64,000 nt of DNA from Aralia elata (Eukaryota > Streptophyta > Magnoliopsida > Apiales > Araliaceae). Positions 45,569 to 57,300 of the stretch are shown piece after piece; positions within the stretch are counted from its first letter, which is position 1, and every line of letters begins with the position of its first letter. The position numbers and the translations under genes are program-made. Location: positions 1 to 64,000 of the forward strand of contig JAVJAP010000046.1 in the NCBI GenBank assembly GCA_034770075.1, in the 5' to 3' direction. Below the pieces are notes generated by a model. It was not told the DNA's origin, ran no database searches, and saw only the letters and a program-made list of their open reading frames with translations.

Positions 45569-46805
45569 TCATGTTGAGCTCCTTTTGAGTGAAAATGTAT
45601 TTAAGACTTTTGTGATCGGTGAATATTCACAAGTCTCTCCATACAAATAGTGCGTCCAAATCTTTAGGACAAAGATTACTGTTGTCAACTCCATATCATG
45701 AGTGGGGCAGTACACCTCATAAGGTTTGAGTTGCCTAGAGGCATAAGAAATCACCTTACCTTGTTGTATCAAAACACACCCCAAGCCCTTCTTAGAAGCA
45801 TCACTATAAATCTGATAACCTCTTGTTCTCGACGGCAATGAAAGTATTGGAGCTATCACAAGTCGTTTCTTTAACTCCTCAAAACTCTTCTCGCGCTCCT
45901 CATTCCACACAAACTCCGTGCCCTTTCTCATCAATTGAGTCAATGGCAAGGCAAGCAAAGAAAATTGTTCCACAAATCGCCTATAATACCCTGCCAAACC
46001 CAAGAAACTCCTAACCTCCGTCACCGTAGTAGTTCTCGGCCATTTAGTGATAGCCTCAACCTTCGCAGGATCCACCTTAATGCCTTCAGCAGACACAACG
46101 TGACCCAAGAATGCAACCTGCTCCAACCAAAACTCGCATTTAGAGAATTTAGCATACAATTTCTCATTCTGCAAAATCCCCAAAATTGTGCGAAGATGCG
46201 CCTCATGCTCATCCCTAGACTTGGAGTAAACCAAAATGTCATCAATAAAGACAATAATAAATTGGTCAAAGTACTCCCTGAATACCCGATTCATCAAATC
46301 CATAAACACCGTCGGAGCATTAGTCAACCCGAATGGCATCACCAGAAACTCGTAATGCCTATAACGAGTGCGAAAAGTTGTCTTAGAGATATCTTCATCT
46401 CTTACCCTCAACTGATGATAGCCCCGACCTCAAGTCTATCTTCGAAAAATACTTCACCCCCTGAAGTTGGTCAAACAAGTTATCAATCCTCGGCAATGGA
46501 TACCGATTCCTGATAGTAATCTTGTTCAACTCCATGTAGTCTATGCACAACCTCATAGACCCATCTTTCTTCTTCACAAACAAAACTGGAGCACCCCACG
46601 GTGAAACACTCGGTCGAATCACACCACAATCTAACAGTTCTTGCAACTGCTCCTTCAACTCCTGCAACTCCAACGGTGTCATCCGATACGGCGCCTTAGA
46701 CATAGGCTCCGCATCAGGAACAAGCTCGATGGTTAACTCAACTTCTCGCTGCGATGGCAACCCTGACAATTCCTCAGGAAACACATCGGGAAAGTCATGA
46801 ACCAC
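45569..46805 (-). pseudogene. Gypsy-B reverse transcriptase and RNase H
   Basis: 46805-46395 has the pol linker and RT start (APYRMTPLELQELKEQLQEL, VLFVKKKDGSMRLCIDYMEL, YFSKIDLRSG). 46411-45569 continues with FGLTNAPTVFMDLMNRVF, an intact FIDDILVYSK catalytic box, and RNase H (IYSDASKKGLG, DMELTTVIFVLKIW). A frameshift occurs near 46410 and the RNase H end is frame-broken near 45620. Confidence 0.9.
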
Positions 46806-46962
46806 TGAAACATCCTCAATACGAGACTTATCCGCACCAGGAACAAGCTCGATGGTAAACTCAACTTCTCGCTACGGTGGCAACCCTGACAATTCCTCAG
46901 AAAACACATCGGGAAAGTCACGAACCACTGGAACATCCTCAATACGAGACTCATCCATATAG
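46717..46962 (-). repeat. In-frame 123-bp duplication in Gypsy-B pol
   Basis: The segment beginning ggaacaagctcgatggt occurs at 46717 and again at 46840, period 123 bp (41 codons), with several differences between copies. It duplicates the protease-RT linker (VPVVRDFPDVF...LSGLPP region). Confidence 0.88.
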
Positions 46963-47640
46963 GTATCCTTCACAAATGCCAAATACCCCTCACAACCCTT
47001 TGCCACCAACTTTCCAGCCTTCAAAGCTGAAATTAACTTCACTGCCCTACTTGGTCGTGACCCTTGAAATACGAACTCCGGAGACTTCATATCTCCAAAT
47101 ATAACCTTCTTCGCCTGGCAATCGATAGTGGTCTGGTGTTTATCTAACCAATTTATCCTAAGAATCACATCAAAATCGTACATACACATTGGAAGAAGAT
47201 TAGCCCTACGAATCTTATCTCCAAAACAGATTGGACACTCTCAATACAAATCAGAAATAACAACAGAAGTTCCCATCGGGGTAGCAATAGACATAACAAA
47301 ATCTAAAGACTGAGATGGCACACCAAGGTGCCGAACAAAAGACTGAGCAACCACTGAATGAGTAAAACTCGTATAAAGTAAAATAGAAGCCTCATGACTG
47401 CCAACTAAAAGAGTACCAAAAACAGTACCTAGTGCACCTGCCGCCTGGTTATAAGTCAAGGCAAATACCCGACCACCCTGACGCTGACCTCCATTACTAC
47501 TATTATCACCGCCTCCACCATTACCACGTAGCCCGGTACAATCCCTAGCAATATGACCTATCTGTCCACATAAGAAGCAGGCACCAGTAACTCGATGACA
47601 CTGTCTCCCCGGATGATTAGCCCCATAAGTAGCACAAGGA
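46872..47640 (-). pseudogene. Gypsy-B protease and zinc knuckle region
   Basis: The order on the minus strand is a CCHC knuckle (CFLCGQIGHIARDC, about 47580-47540), a glycine-rich linker, a decayed retropepsin site (YTSFTHSVVAQSF, where the catalytic DSGAT is not preserved), then DVILRINWLDKHQTTIDCQ and VFQGSRPS. Stops separate the blocks (for example near 47240). Confidence 0.85.
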
Positions 47641-47641
47641 G

Positions 47642-48665
47642 TTATCGGAATAAGATTTGGGTTACCCCCACCAGCTGGTCCCGGATAACGTCCCTGATTC
47701 TGCCCGTGCTGACGATTCTGCCACTACTGGCGATTCTGACCTTGCTAAGGTAGCTGAAGCTGACGATTCTGCCCCTGTTGAGGTAACTGCTGATAACCTC
47801 TATTTTGATTTTGGCCAAACCATTTCCTTTGCTGGCCACCACGATTCCTGTTCCACTGACCATCATGATTCCATCCATGCTGACCCGAAGCTTGACCCTG
47901 CTGGTCATCTCTGTCCCTTTTCCGACTCCCCTCTGTATTAGAAGACCGAAAGTCCTGTCGCTCCATCTCAATATTCTTGGCCGCATTAGCCACTGCTGAC
48001 ACATCTGTGAATTTGTTGTTAATGAGATGTTGGCGGTATCTATAATGAATTCGCCACTTGAACTTCTCTGTCTGTTCCGCTGCAGTCCCTGCTGAAGTTC
48101 CCGCAAAGCCTGCCAATCCGGTGAACCTCGTCATAAAATCTGTGATGGACTCATCATTTTTCTGCCGAATAGACAAATACTCTATAGCATAGGCCTCTTT
48201 ATCGGCAGCTGGGAAGTACTATTGATAAAAGACCTCACAAAACTCCACCCAACTAAGTGTTTCAATATACCCATCACCTTTCGTTGTTTTTATAGTCTTC
48301 CACCACCTTTGTGCATCCCCCTATAACTTATAAGCTGCAAGCAACACTCTTTGATTATCCGAGCACCCCAACACATCAAAGATCTTCTCCAAATGGGCAA
48401 TCCAATTCTTGGCATCAATTGGAGTCAGAGATGAACTAAATGACTGTGGTTTCTTCTTTTGAAACCTCTCCAACCATACATACATCAGAACCACCTGTTG
48501 ATCAACGTCATCTGCATTCCCTTCCTCCTCATTTGTGTGTAGGCCATCATTTCTTGGGTTCCCCTGCTCAGGAATTTCTGGCGGCTGCTGCATTGCTTGA
48601 ACAACATGTGCCACCAATTGCGGTAAAGCCTGATTAACCGCTTGATTCACCAAGTCAGCCAATTA
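47642..48665 (-). pseudogene. Gypsy-B gag
   Basis: 48662-48321 has LVNQAVNQALPQLVAHVVQA and the capsid start (AKNWIAHLEKIFDVLGCSDN). 48176-47745 has MSIRQKNDESITDFMTRFTG and a glutamine/arginine-rich basic region. Stops and frameshifts lie between (for example near 48320 and 48215). Confidence 0.85.
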
Positions 48666-48930
48666 AGCATTAGTCTGATTATTAGGTTGCTCATTGGGCT
48701 GACCCTCACATCTACCACCATTGTTACCTCGCCTCCCAGCAACTCTAGCGGATCTACGAGTCATCTAAGAAAGAATCAACGGATATAAGCAAAACAGATT
48801 AGATACAGATTCGAATATAGCTGATATGATAGTTGAATAGAAAAGTCAAACGGAACAAAGAACCTAACCCAGAAGTCTACCCATAACTCAAAGGTCAAAC
48901 CTAAATAGATTTTCTACAAGAAAGAAACCT

Positions 48931-48943
48931 GGCTCAGATACCA
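48931..48943 (-). other. Primer-binding site of Gypsy-B (tRNA-iMet type)
   Basis: The minus strand reads TGGTATCTGAGCC, four bases inside the 5' LTR edge, close to the initiator tRNA-Met complement. Confidence 0.85.
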
Positions 48944-48947
48944 ACTC

Positions 48948-50273
48948 TGTAACACCCCCTTTCCGAAATAGAAAGAGATGTTACTCACAAAACATAGCAA
49001 CTACAAAACAAATAGAGAACTCTATTCCATAAAAGAATACCTCCAATAACTGATAAATACCACAAGTTAAACCACAATAAATACCAAATTGGCTCAAACC
49101 ATAATCTAAAATAATTATTACAACTCCAAACAAATCATTGGTTCACAACCTAAACAAAATATCTAAACCATTTGGATAAAAGGGAGTTCTCGTCACACTT
49201 GCCCTTGATCCCCCTAATTACCTGCCGGAAGAAAAACATAGCATGAGCCAAATGCCCGGTACGGATATAGAGTACAAGAAGAATGAAACGAAATAACTAA
49301 CTCAAATAAATGAACCGAACTGAAATGAACAAAACTAACACAATAAAATAATAGGTTGAACTAAATGGTTGGGTGTTATTTCATACCGAGCTCAGAACAA
49401 AACAGAAATATACCTTGTCACACAGACAAGTCAAATAATGCCACACAGGCAATCAAAATAATGCCACACAGGCAAGTCACACGCATTGGACCGCGAATTC
49501 AAATGCATGTAAAATCAGAAGGTGTGTTCGGCACAAACTTCACCAATCCGCAGAACAGAACAGAACAGAAAACTAGGGTCGACCCATACGCCTCCCACAA
49601 CAAATCACCAAATGGCCAACTCCCACCAGAGCACAAAACGGAGACGCCGTGGACTGATCACACCGCCACGGAAGGTGTCATGCCTCGGTGCCAAGAGGAC
49701 ATGCTTGTGGTACCCCCACAAGTGGTTATAGCTCAGGTATACCCTACGGTATATTCTAACAAAAATACTATGTCACAACACATGCGACACAATACCAACA
49801 CAAAGGGGTTCTAATATGTACATGTTAAATCGAAACGAATCACCAATACAAAGCCTTCAAAAATATAATAACATGTACATTACTACAAATATCAAAATAA
49901 ATTTTAGACATGATGCACTAGTCTAAAGAGTACAAATATGAGTTCCAAAATATGAACGCCAAAATGAAACAATCATACTAAATTTGACAAAGAATAATCA
50001 TGAGAGGCAATACCAAATTCCTAAACGAATAACAAAATGAACAAATTAAAATCTAAAAGAGTCTCGCTAAAAGAGTACGAAATCCGTACCTGGATTAAGC
50101 AATGTAACACCCAAAATTTTATATTCCAAATTCAACTCGTTTAGATTCCCTCCGTCTGAGCTAATTACACAAATTAATAAAATAAATAAATAAATTGTAA
50201 CTTAAATTACTAATTATAATTTTCTTTTCCCAAAATGTGTTATTATTATTATTTTTATTATCTAGGTATTACA
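48948..50273 (-). repeat. 5' LTR of Gypsy-B
   Basis: 1326 bp, closely matching 42542-43860. It ends ggtattaca, followed by ctaac. Confidence 0.92.
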
Positions 50274-50514
50274 CTAACATCACAAAATTAAATAATTATG
50301 CTTAATTAAAGCAAACCTTAAACCCCGGTGGTTGAATAATGGAGGAGGAATAGGTGCTCTCGGACGGGAGGGATCGGACTGGAGGGAGGTACCGGACGGC
50401 GAGGGCAGGACTGGATGACGAGATGGAGAGAAGAGAGAGATAAGAGAAAATAAAAATTAGCAGCGACGGCAAGTACTGGGGCTAGCTGAAACGATTTAGG
50501 TTTTATAACTTAAG

Positions 50515-50775
50515 TCCGACGGAATTTTCGTCGGCTTTAATTCCCTCGGAATTAAGCTAACCTCGACGGAATTTCCGTCGAAAATAAATATGGTTCCGTC
50601 GAATTTAGTTTCGCGCTGGCAGGAAATTTGGCGCCAATGGGGGTTCTACTATTTCCGACGGAATTCCGTCGGAATTGAATTAATTACGAGGGAATTATAT
50701 TCGATGAATTATTTCGTCGAAATAATACTAAGTTCGACGGAATTATATCCGTCGGAAATAATTCCGTCGAAATTA
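50515..50775. repeat. CACTA right subterminal repeats
   Basis: About ten copies of ttccg(a/t)cggaa-type motifs (some degraded to ttccgtcgaaa), mirroring the left subterminal zone. Confidence 0.88.
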
Positions 50776-51070
50776 ACCGTTTTCCTTGTAGTGGACTTCA
50801 GTAAAGTTTTACTCGAATTCCTTAATATATCTCTTCATAAAGTTTTACTCGAATTTGCTCCGAGATAGTGGTGTACAAATATCTTTGTGCTGCCTCATCT
50901 AGCCCACAAGGGGCAATACTGGGCCATCCAGAAATGGGTAAAGAAATCCCTAGACATGCAGACGGCAATCTGCTTCATTTTGGGAATGCCAAATTCTATT
51001 GGCGCACCAACAGTTATTTGTATTTTCTTGTTATACAGTGGAAAAGGAGGCTTTCTGCCGATCACCGGCA

Positions 51071-51523
51071 TGTTCTAATTCATTAACGGCCACTTTCTGA
51101 TTCTGTTGCTACATAAGTGTAACTAAATGCATCTAGAGAATGTAGTAATTGTTAGTCACCTGATTTAGTAAGTCTCTAAGATGATGCTGATTTTCCGTTT
51201 TCATACCAACGTTCCAATTCAGCTCCAAGAATTGCTAGCTACAACATAAAAATTCATTAAAACTCAATGTTATTCGTAAGGTAAGTAAACATTTATATTA
51301 ATGTATTCTATCAAATTCTATGTACCTCGCTTTTAACTCTTCTCTCTTTGTAGTTGGGAGAAATTCCATCATCAATTCCTTGCCCAGATCCAACATAGTT
51401 GTCCCAAAAATAACCTACGTTATGAATAACATTGAGTTTCAATGCCCAGATATTGAGTGTACTCTTTTTTAATAATAAAAATAACACACTCAATACCACT
51501 ATAACCATATAATTACGTGACAT
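51071..51523 (-). pseudogene. Rearranged copy: WRKY fragment joined to membrane-protein exon
   Basis: 51071-51410 closely matches 27578-27917, including the WRKY intron and the GSGQGIDDGISPNY coding stretch. It then joins, through a short inverted segment (acctacgttatgaataacat, the inverse of nearby aatgttattcgtaaggtaag), to a truncated copy of the membrane-protein start (51523-51440, MSRNYMVIVVLSVLF). In the locus at 27-29 kb these two parts are about 0.5 kb apart, so a deletion with local inversion formed this copy. Confidence 0.75.
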
Positions 51524-51768
51524 CTTCCCTCTTTCTCAGATAAAACGATTTTGGAAAGAAATGATGATTTTTAAGATGCATAGTGGTTAGGCTTATGGTG
51601 TTTTGGGGCAACACAATTCGGGCTCACGGAGGACGTACGAAACTACTATTTGTAAAGAAAACCCATTGTCCCCAGGTATTTTAAGTCTGGTCCCTGAATA
51701 AAAACTATTGTCAAGTTAATCCTCATAAGTTGTTAAAAGTTACAATCAATGATGGAATGAACATTTTT

Positions 51769-51895
51769 TTTTATTTTTTATTTTTTGGCTAGTGTAAAGG
51801 GAATTTAACATTCTTGCCTTTGGTTGAAATGGATCATAAGACCTCATGCACTCAAGTCTTATTAGTAGTTCTTTTACCATTGAGTGGGACTTGGT
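51769..51895 (-). mobile_element. SINE-like retroposon
   Basis: About 127 bp, reading on the minus strand from accaagtcccactcaatggt to an A-rich tail (aaaaaataaaaaataaaaaa). It is flanked by a direct repeat gaatgaacattttt (51755-51768 and 51896-51909). An A-rich 3' end and a long target duplication point to LINE-mediated insertion. The start (ctcaatggtaaaagaac) is weakly like a tRNA-type A box. Family unknown. Confidence 0.65.
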
Positions 51896-52429
51896 GAATG
51901 AACATTTTTATTGAAGAACACCTTTTGTCGAAATTCACAACCGACCCTACATAATTTATTTGAGTATTATTATGTGTCTGTTACACATGAACTGAAAATG
52001 ATGGCAAAAGGGATAACCTTCAAAGAGAAGTATAACATGTATTAATCATCCCTAGTCAACAACATATGAGAATGCAAAGGCAGAGAGTCAAAACGCATAA
52101 TAATAACCTATGCTTCTTATAAATAGAAGGACAAATGCCATTGCTTGTACATTGAAAAGTTTACAGAAAATTGGCATGCAAACACCTATCAAAAGTTGCA
52201 ATAAATGATATTCTGACAACATAATATGACGGAGAATACAATTGTGGAGCGCTTCATGTATCAGCGCCGGCTTCCCCAGGTATGTGAACTATATGTAGTC
52301 AGTGGATTAAACTTGTGAATCAATAGCATTATGGTGAGTTGGTGATGCCGCTCGAGTAGATGATACATAGTCATCATGAATTCATGATGGTGGTTGCCAT
52401 ATCCCTGGTCTAAATGATGCCCCAGATCC

Positions 52430-52602
52430 TACAGCAACCCATGCTATTATCTCAACACTTCTTCTATCTGGATCCGTGGCATACCAATCATCAGAATCAA
52501 ACTCATCATCCGTGGCATATTCGCATTATCATTCTCTCCCAAAGCCCTAATAAAAAATAACATACTCAATACCACTATAACTGTATTATTACGTGTCATC
52601 TT
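52430..52602 (-). pseudogene. Partial copy of membrane-protein exon 1
   Basis: The minus strand from 52600 repeats the start of the 28437-28823 gene (a hydrophobic start, then DDEFDSDDW-like sequence and RRSVEIIAWVAV) with deletions that shift the frame. The upstream flank (cttccacctttctcaga...) is also shared. Confidence 0.75.
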
Positions 52603-53034
52603 CCACCTTTCTCAGATTAAACGTTTTTGGATATAAATGACTATTTTTAAGACGTAGAGTGATTAGGCTTAATTAAATCAACGGCTTGACCTGACCTAGT
52701 TAAAGTCCAAGGCCTGAAAAGCTCAGGTCAAGTTAGACTAGGCCGGCATGTTGTGCATGTTTATCATATGGTCAATTTGGGATGAAATATGACCTAATAA
52801 AAAATGGGCTGAAAATGTCTGGATCAGCTTAGACATAAATTACATCTGTAATATATGGAGTATAATTTAAGTGTGCGTGGGCTAGACTGGGTTGGCTTTG
52901 CATAGGATTTGATTTAATTTGTTGGGTTAGCTTTGTATAGGATTTGACTAGCCTTTTGTCCAATTGTAAATAATAAAAGAGGCTTGTGAATCTTGCATAA
53001 TGGAATAAAAACAAACGTGAAGTTATTTAAAGCT

Positions 53035-53480
53035 AACATAGTTGTCCCAAAAACAATTTACCTTACGAATAACATTGAGTTTCAATGCTCAGATATTGAA
53101 TGTGTTGTGTTTTAATAATCAAAAACAACACACTCAATACCACTATAACCGCATAATTATGTGACATCTTCTCCCTTTCTCAGATGAAACGATTTTGAAA
53201 AAAAAATTGACAATTTTTAAGATGTAGAGTGGTTAGGCTTATGGGGTTACACAATCCGAGCTCACAAAAAACTCATGGTCTCCAAGTAGTTTACGTCTGG
53301 TCCCTGAATAAAAACTATTGTCAAGTTGATCCTCGTAATTTGTTAAAAGTTACAATCAAAGATAGGATTGCAAAGAGATATATATGGAGCCCGATATAAT
53401 ATTATTTATATTCGAAAAAAGATTTTTCTATTGATTTTTGTTATTTGATGGATATTTGTCGTATTTATATCCGAAAAAAA
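53035..53480 (-). repeat. Another partial copy of the locus, with an empty MULE site
   Basis: 53043-53165 matches the 51.4-51.5 kb junction and exon start. 53166-53365 matches the promoter flank at 28824-29035. 53366-53480 then continues directly into sequence homologous to 35631-35780. The two MULEs that separate these parts at 29-35.6 kb are absent, so this copy preserves the pre-insertion arrangement. Confidence 0.8.
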
Positions 53481-53499
53481 ATGACAATTTGTAAGATGA

Positions 53500-54395
53500 A
53501 ACGATTTTGGAAAGAAATGACGATTTTTAAGATATAAAGTGATTAGACTTAATTAAGTCAACGGTCTGGTCTGGCCTGTCCAAGCCCAAGATCAGGAATG
53601 TTCATGCCAAATTAGACCAGATTGACTTGTTGTACATGTCTACCATATAATCAATTTGGGATGAAATATGGCCCAATAAAAAATGGGCTGAAAATGTCAA
53701 TGTTTACCATAGGTTATTGCCTTGCCACTTCAATTTGGGATTGCTTCAATTTTGGACGATTTTGATGTACAATTAAAAGTTTGACTAATCAAATTGGCAA
53801 TCTTCTAAAGTACTTTACAATAAACTATATTGACTCATTTAAATATCATACAAATTTTAAGGGAGCATATCGCATATCTTTGAACAAGTAACATAATATA
53901 ACTAATTTAACTGCCCTATAATGTCATAATGCTCCCTAATACAATTGCACCCAAAAAAGAATTATAAAAAATAAATAAATAAATAAAAAATCCACCACAT
54001 TTTGGAGTGGAATGATCAATCTAGGCTGGGGGGAAAAAATCATGGGACGGCCAATTGCTACTTGTGACTTGTATTATGAAATCTTCTGGCTATTAGCTTC
54101 TGCAAACAAACCACAATTTTTCCTTGCTCTAGCGTTCAGGCATGAGAGAGTAATAGGAGTAAACAAAACCATCCCTGAATCTATTTTTCCATATATAGTC
54201 ACAGGTGCAACTTCCTTTGGAATTGCTGCAGAAAGTGGATCATAATATGTAAACAACAAATCTTTTATATTGAAAAAGAACTAGAAAATATTGACTATGA
54301 TAACTAATGGAGAAGAATTACTGAACAAAATTACAAGGCCAACCTTATGGTGTTGAGAAAAATATATTCTACACATCAAGCGCCATATTCTATAT
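53500..54395. other. Stretch without recognisable gene
   Basis: AT-rich sequence. One more short repeat of the promoter flank (gatgaaacgattttggaaag) occurs near 53497. A 77-codon plus-strand frame at 54012-54245 and its antisense frame are open but show no motif I recognise. Confidence 0.4.
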
Positions 54396-57300
54396 TGCAA
54401 TGTCATCGATCGAGAGTTCTTTTCCATAAAGATTCTTCAGTTTCTGCAGCATGGACAAAAAGTTAGAACCTCCCTCAGGACCCTCAGTCATTACCTCATT
54501 TCATTGTTCATCCATAAATACTTGCATATTCACATAATTTAAAACTGATGCAGTGACACAAACCTACTGGAAACATTTCTATATTGGAAGAAAAACAAAT
54601 CAAAAGCCAGAAAAACGCCAACCATATATCTCCGCTTTGTTATTCAGCTTAGATGAATTAAGTCATAAAGCGAAGAGAAATGTGGAAACATCCATTTTTG
54701 GCTGATGGCATAATGAGGAGAAGACTACTACTATATACACATGTTGAGTTTTAGGATAATTGGCTTAAAATGCCAACCATATCTAGGCTTTGTTATTTTA
54801 AATATCCAGTTCTTTGACAACTCTTGAAGCAGGTTTTCAATCAAAATTTAGGATCAACTTTCCGTAACAGTAATCTTTAGTATGGAACCACGTCGAAGGG
54901 GTCCATCTAGAACATAAGTTTGCACTACAATTTCAAATACACCCCAAGTATTTCAGCTATCAGAATGATATATTACAACTTCCACAAGATAAGAAGATAT
55001 TCTAAATTGAACTACAAAAAGTTCATCAAGGAAGAAGAAAGAGAATAACTGGAAAACTACTACCGCTATGTATTGTGCCGGATCATCAAGACTAGTTGAA
55101 CCGAGGACAACTTCCCTCCTTAATTTTGTAGTAAGCTTGTGACAAACCCGTAGCTGAGAAACAACAAAAGAAAAAAAAAATATTGAAGGGCTAATACACA
55201 ACTTACAGCAAGACATGTACCTGAAAAAAATATACCTCTGATCGAGTTGCTCCACCAATAATAAAAACAAATATTCTCTGCCCCATCTTCTTGAGATCAC
55301 TAGATGCACTTCTCAGAATGGAATCACTGCAAAAGCAGTAGGACAAAACAAGAAAGAGACAGCCTATTCAGAACTCTATAATAGATCATTCTACAAGTTT
55401 CACCTTAGAGACGATGGATCATCAATAGATGGTATATACAGTAAGAGAGCAAGAACAACCAAATACAAGGGCTTCTATAGCCTTGCATGCAATTAATGGG
55501 TAAAAAAAAGGTCTTCTTATAGATCTGTAAAAGGACATTTGGAGGTACCTCGAATATCCATCATCAGAACCACGAGGTCATGCCCATGTTGCAGTCCGTC
55601 TTGATCTCATTGAACATGGAGCAGCTTGACCCTCTCTTGCAGATGCAATTGCCCTCGTGGCCTTCTGGGTAACTGGACCAGGGTCATTCATGCATTGGTA
55701 CTCATTTTTTGGTAATTCACCTTTGCCTAATTTTTCAATCAACTCCTGAAAGATGATATAAGTGACGGTATTATGTACGAACCTATTTAATTAAATACCA
55801 TTCCTCTGAATAGACAAATCTTTCTAGCCTTCCAGGAATAGTAAATATCAAAGTTTGATTTTTTTAAGCTTATGTATAATCAAAGACGCAGTTTATTCCG
55901 AAAGCAGCAAGCTAATGGAGCAATATCACCTAGAGTCATACGAGTTTAAACAGTCTCACATCGTCCTACAAATACACAAAAGGCTAACAACATATCAAAC
56001 TTTTGGTTTGTGCAAAATAAATAATATGTTTACAAAATTTAAAACTGTACCTCTATCATGGGATAAAACCGAAAGAGCTGCCACGTTTCTTCCTCTCCAG
56101 TTCAATCCTTTCTGGCTGCATGCTTCCTCTAATAATCAAACAAGAAATTTGGCAACTGTTAAACCTTGTTTCTAAAACTAGGTATGCACAGATATCTCTG
56201 ACTTCATTAAGCAATATCAAGTTTACCTTCTGGGTATCAAACTTGAGCGAGAAACCTCCCTGGGATGTTTTTTTGTTACCTGATCCCTCGAGCAATATTT
56301 CTGCCTTCATTTCCTCATGTGATAGTTTTGCCAAGAAAGGAAACAAATGTAGTCTAACAATTTCATTGAGAAATTTTCGTCAATTAAAAGATCAACCTAT
56401 AATCATATATGCATCTGAAATTCCAGAGATGAGGCTTATAATATAACAAGGACTAAAGACCATGAGCCTAAACCGTATATGATTATAATACTAGCACCTT
56501 GGCTAAGTCTAGATGCTGGTCCTAGACAAACACTTGTAAGAACTAATACCATAGCTAATTAACTTGAGAGTAAGGCACAGAGGTACAAGATACCTATTCA
56601 AAAGACTAATAAATAGAATCACACATGCACACACACACGCAGGTACATATATATAACCATACATATCGATATGTATCGAAGGTTAATAAATTACTGACAA
56701 ATTGGCAATACCATTTTGTTTTAAAACCAATATTGATAACACTAAGGACTCCAATTTACGAACCTTTACCTTCTGTAAAGTTTGTCAAAAGCCTCTTATC
56801 AGAAGCAGTAACATTTCTTTTTTTTCTTTTTCTTTTTTTAATAAAAATACCATATAACATTAACATACTCCAAAGCTTTAATGTAAAATATTTTAAATGA
56901 AGATTTCATGATACATACTGAAGGTGACTTCACCAGAAGGTCTGAGGACAGCAGGACATTGGACTCGTTATGGTTGGTATCATAAACAAAGGTTTCATGA
57001 TGCATGCATCATCTTTTGGAATTTGGACCTATCCTCAATACAATCTCGATAACCCTTACCATGGTATGTTATAGTTGGTGATCCAGAAGGGATGAAAGAA
57101 TAATTTGGAGACACTAATCCTAATTATGAGAATTTCTAGCATAAAGAGAGATTGTTTCTTTTTGAAATCATCGGGTAGTAGCCTTAGCTTCACAGCAATG
57201 CATACTATTCTACCAAGAAAATGCACATTCTAAAGCAAAACCCTGGCCAAAGAGCCATCGAATAAACAAAAATGCAATCATGTATTCTAAAAATCAAAAT

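Larger units (their letters stand above)
42542..50273 (-). mobile_element. Gypsy-B: second Ty3/Gypsy chromovirus-type element
   Basis: Two similar LTRs (1319 and 1326 bp; tgtaacaccccc...tattaca) enclose minus-strand gag, protease, RT-RNase H and integrase with a chromodomain-like tail. The PBS is at 48931-48943 and a purine tract at 43861-43873. The 5-bp ctaac occurs directly after the right LTR (50274-50278) and at 42522-42526, which is 15 bp away from the left LTR edge. LTR similarity suggests a younger insertion than Gypsy-A, yet the coding region is full of stops. It may have moved in trans. Confidence 0.92.
37187..50793 (-). mobile_element. CACTA (En/Spm) element, interrupted by Gypsy-B
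   Basis: The left end CACTACAAGAAAA and the right end (reverse complement CACTACAAGGAAAA) lie inside the 3-bp duplication gac (37184-37186, 50794-50796), the CACTA hallmark. Subterminal zones (37205-37590, 50515-50775) are packed with ttccgacggaa/ttccgtcggaa motifs. The coding region on the minus strand keeps the C terminus of a TNP2-type transposase and a following PF03004-type gene. The TNP2 body is missing; AT-rich repeats and Gypsy-B occupy that zone. Without Gypsy-B the element is about 5.9 kb. Confidence 0.93.

Noticed and set aside
54012..54245. 77-codon frame downstream of the SEC1 pseudogene
   Set aside because: Both strands are open here and neither shows a motif; not enough to call a gene.
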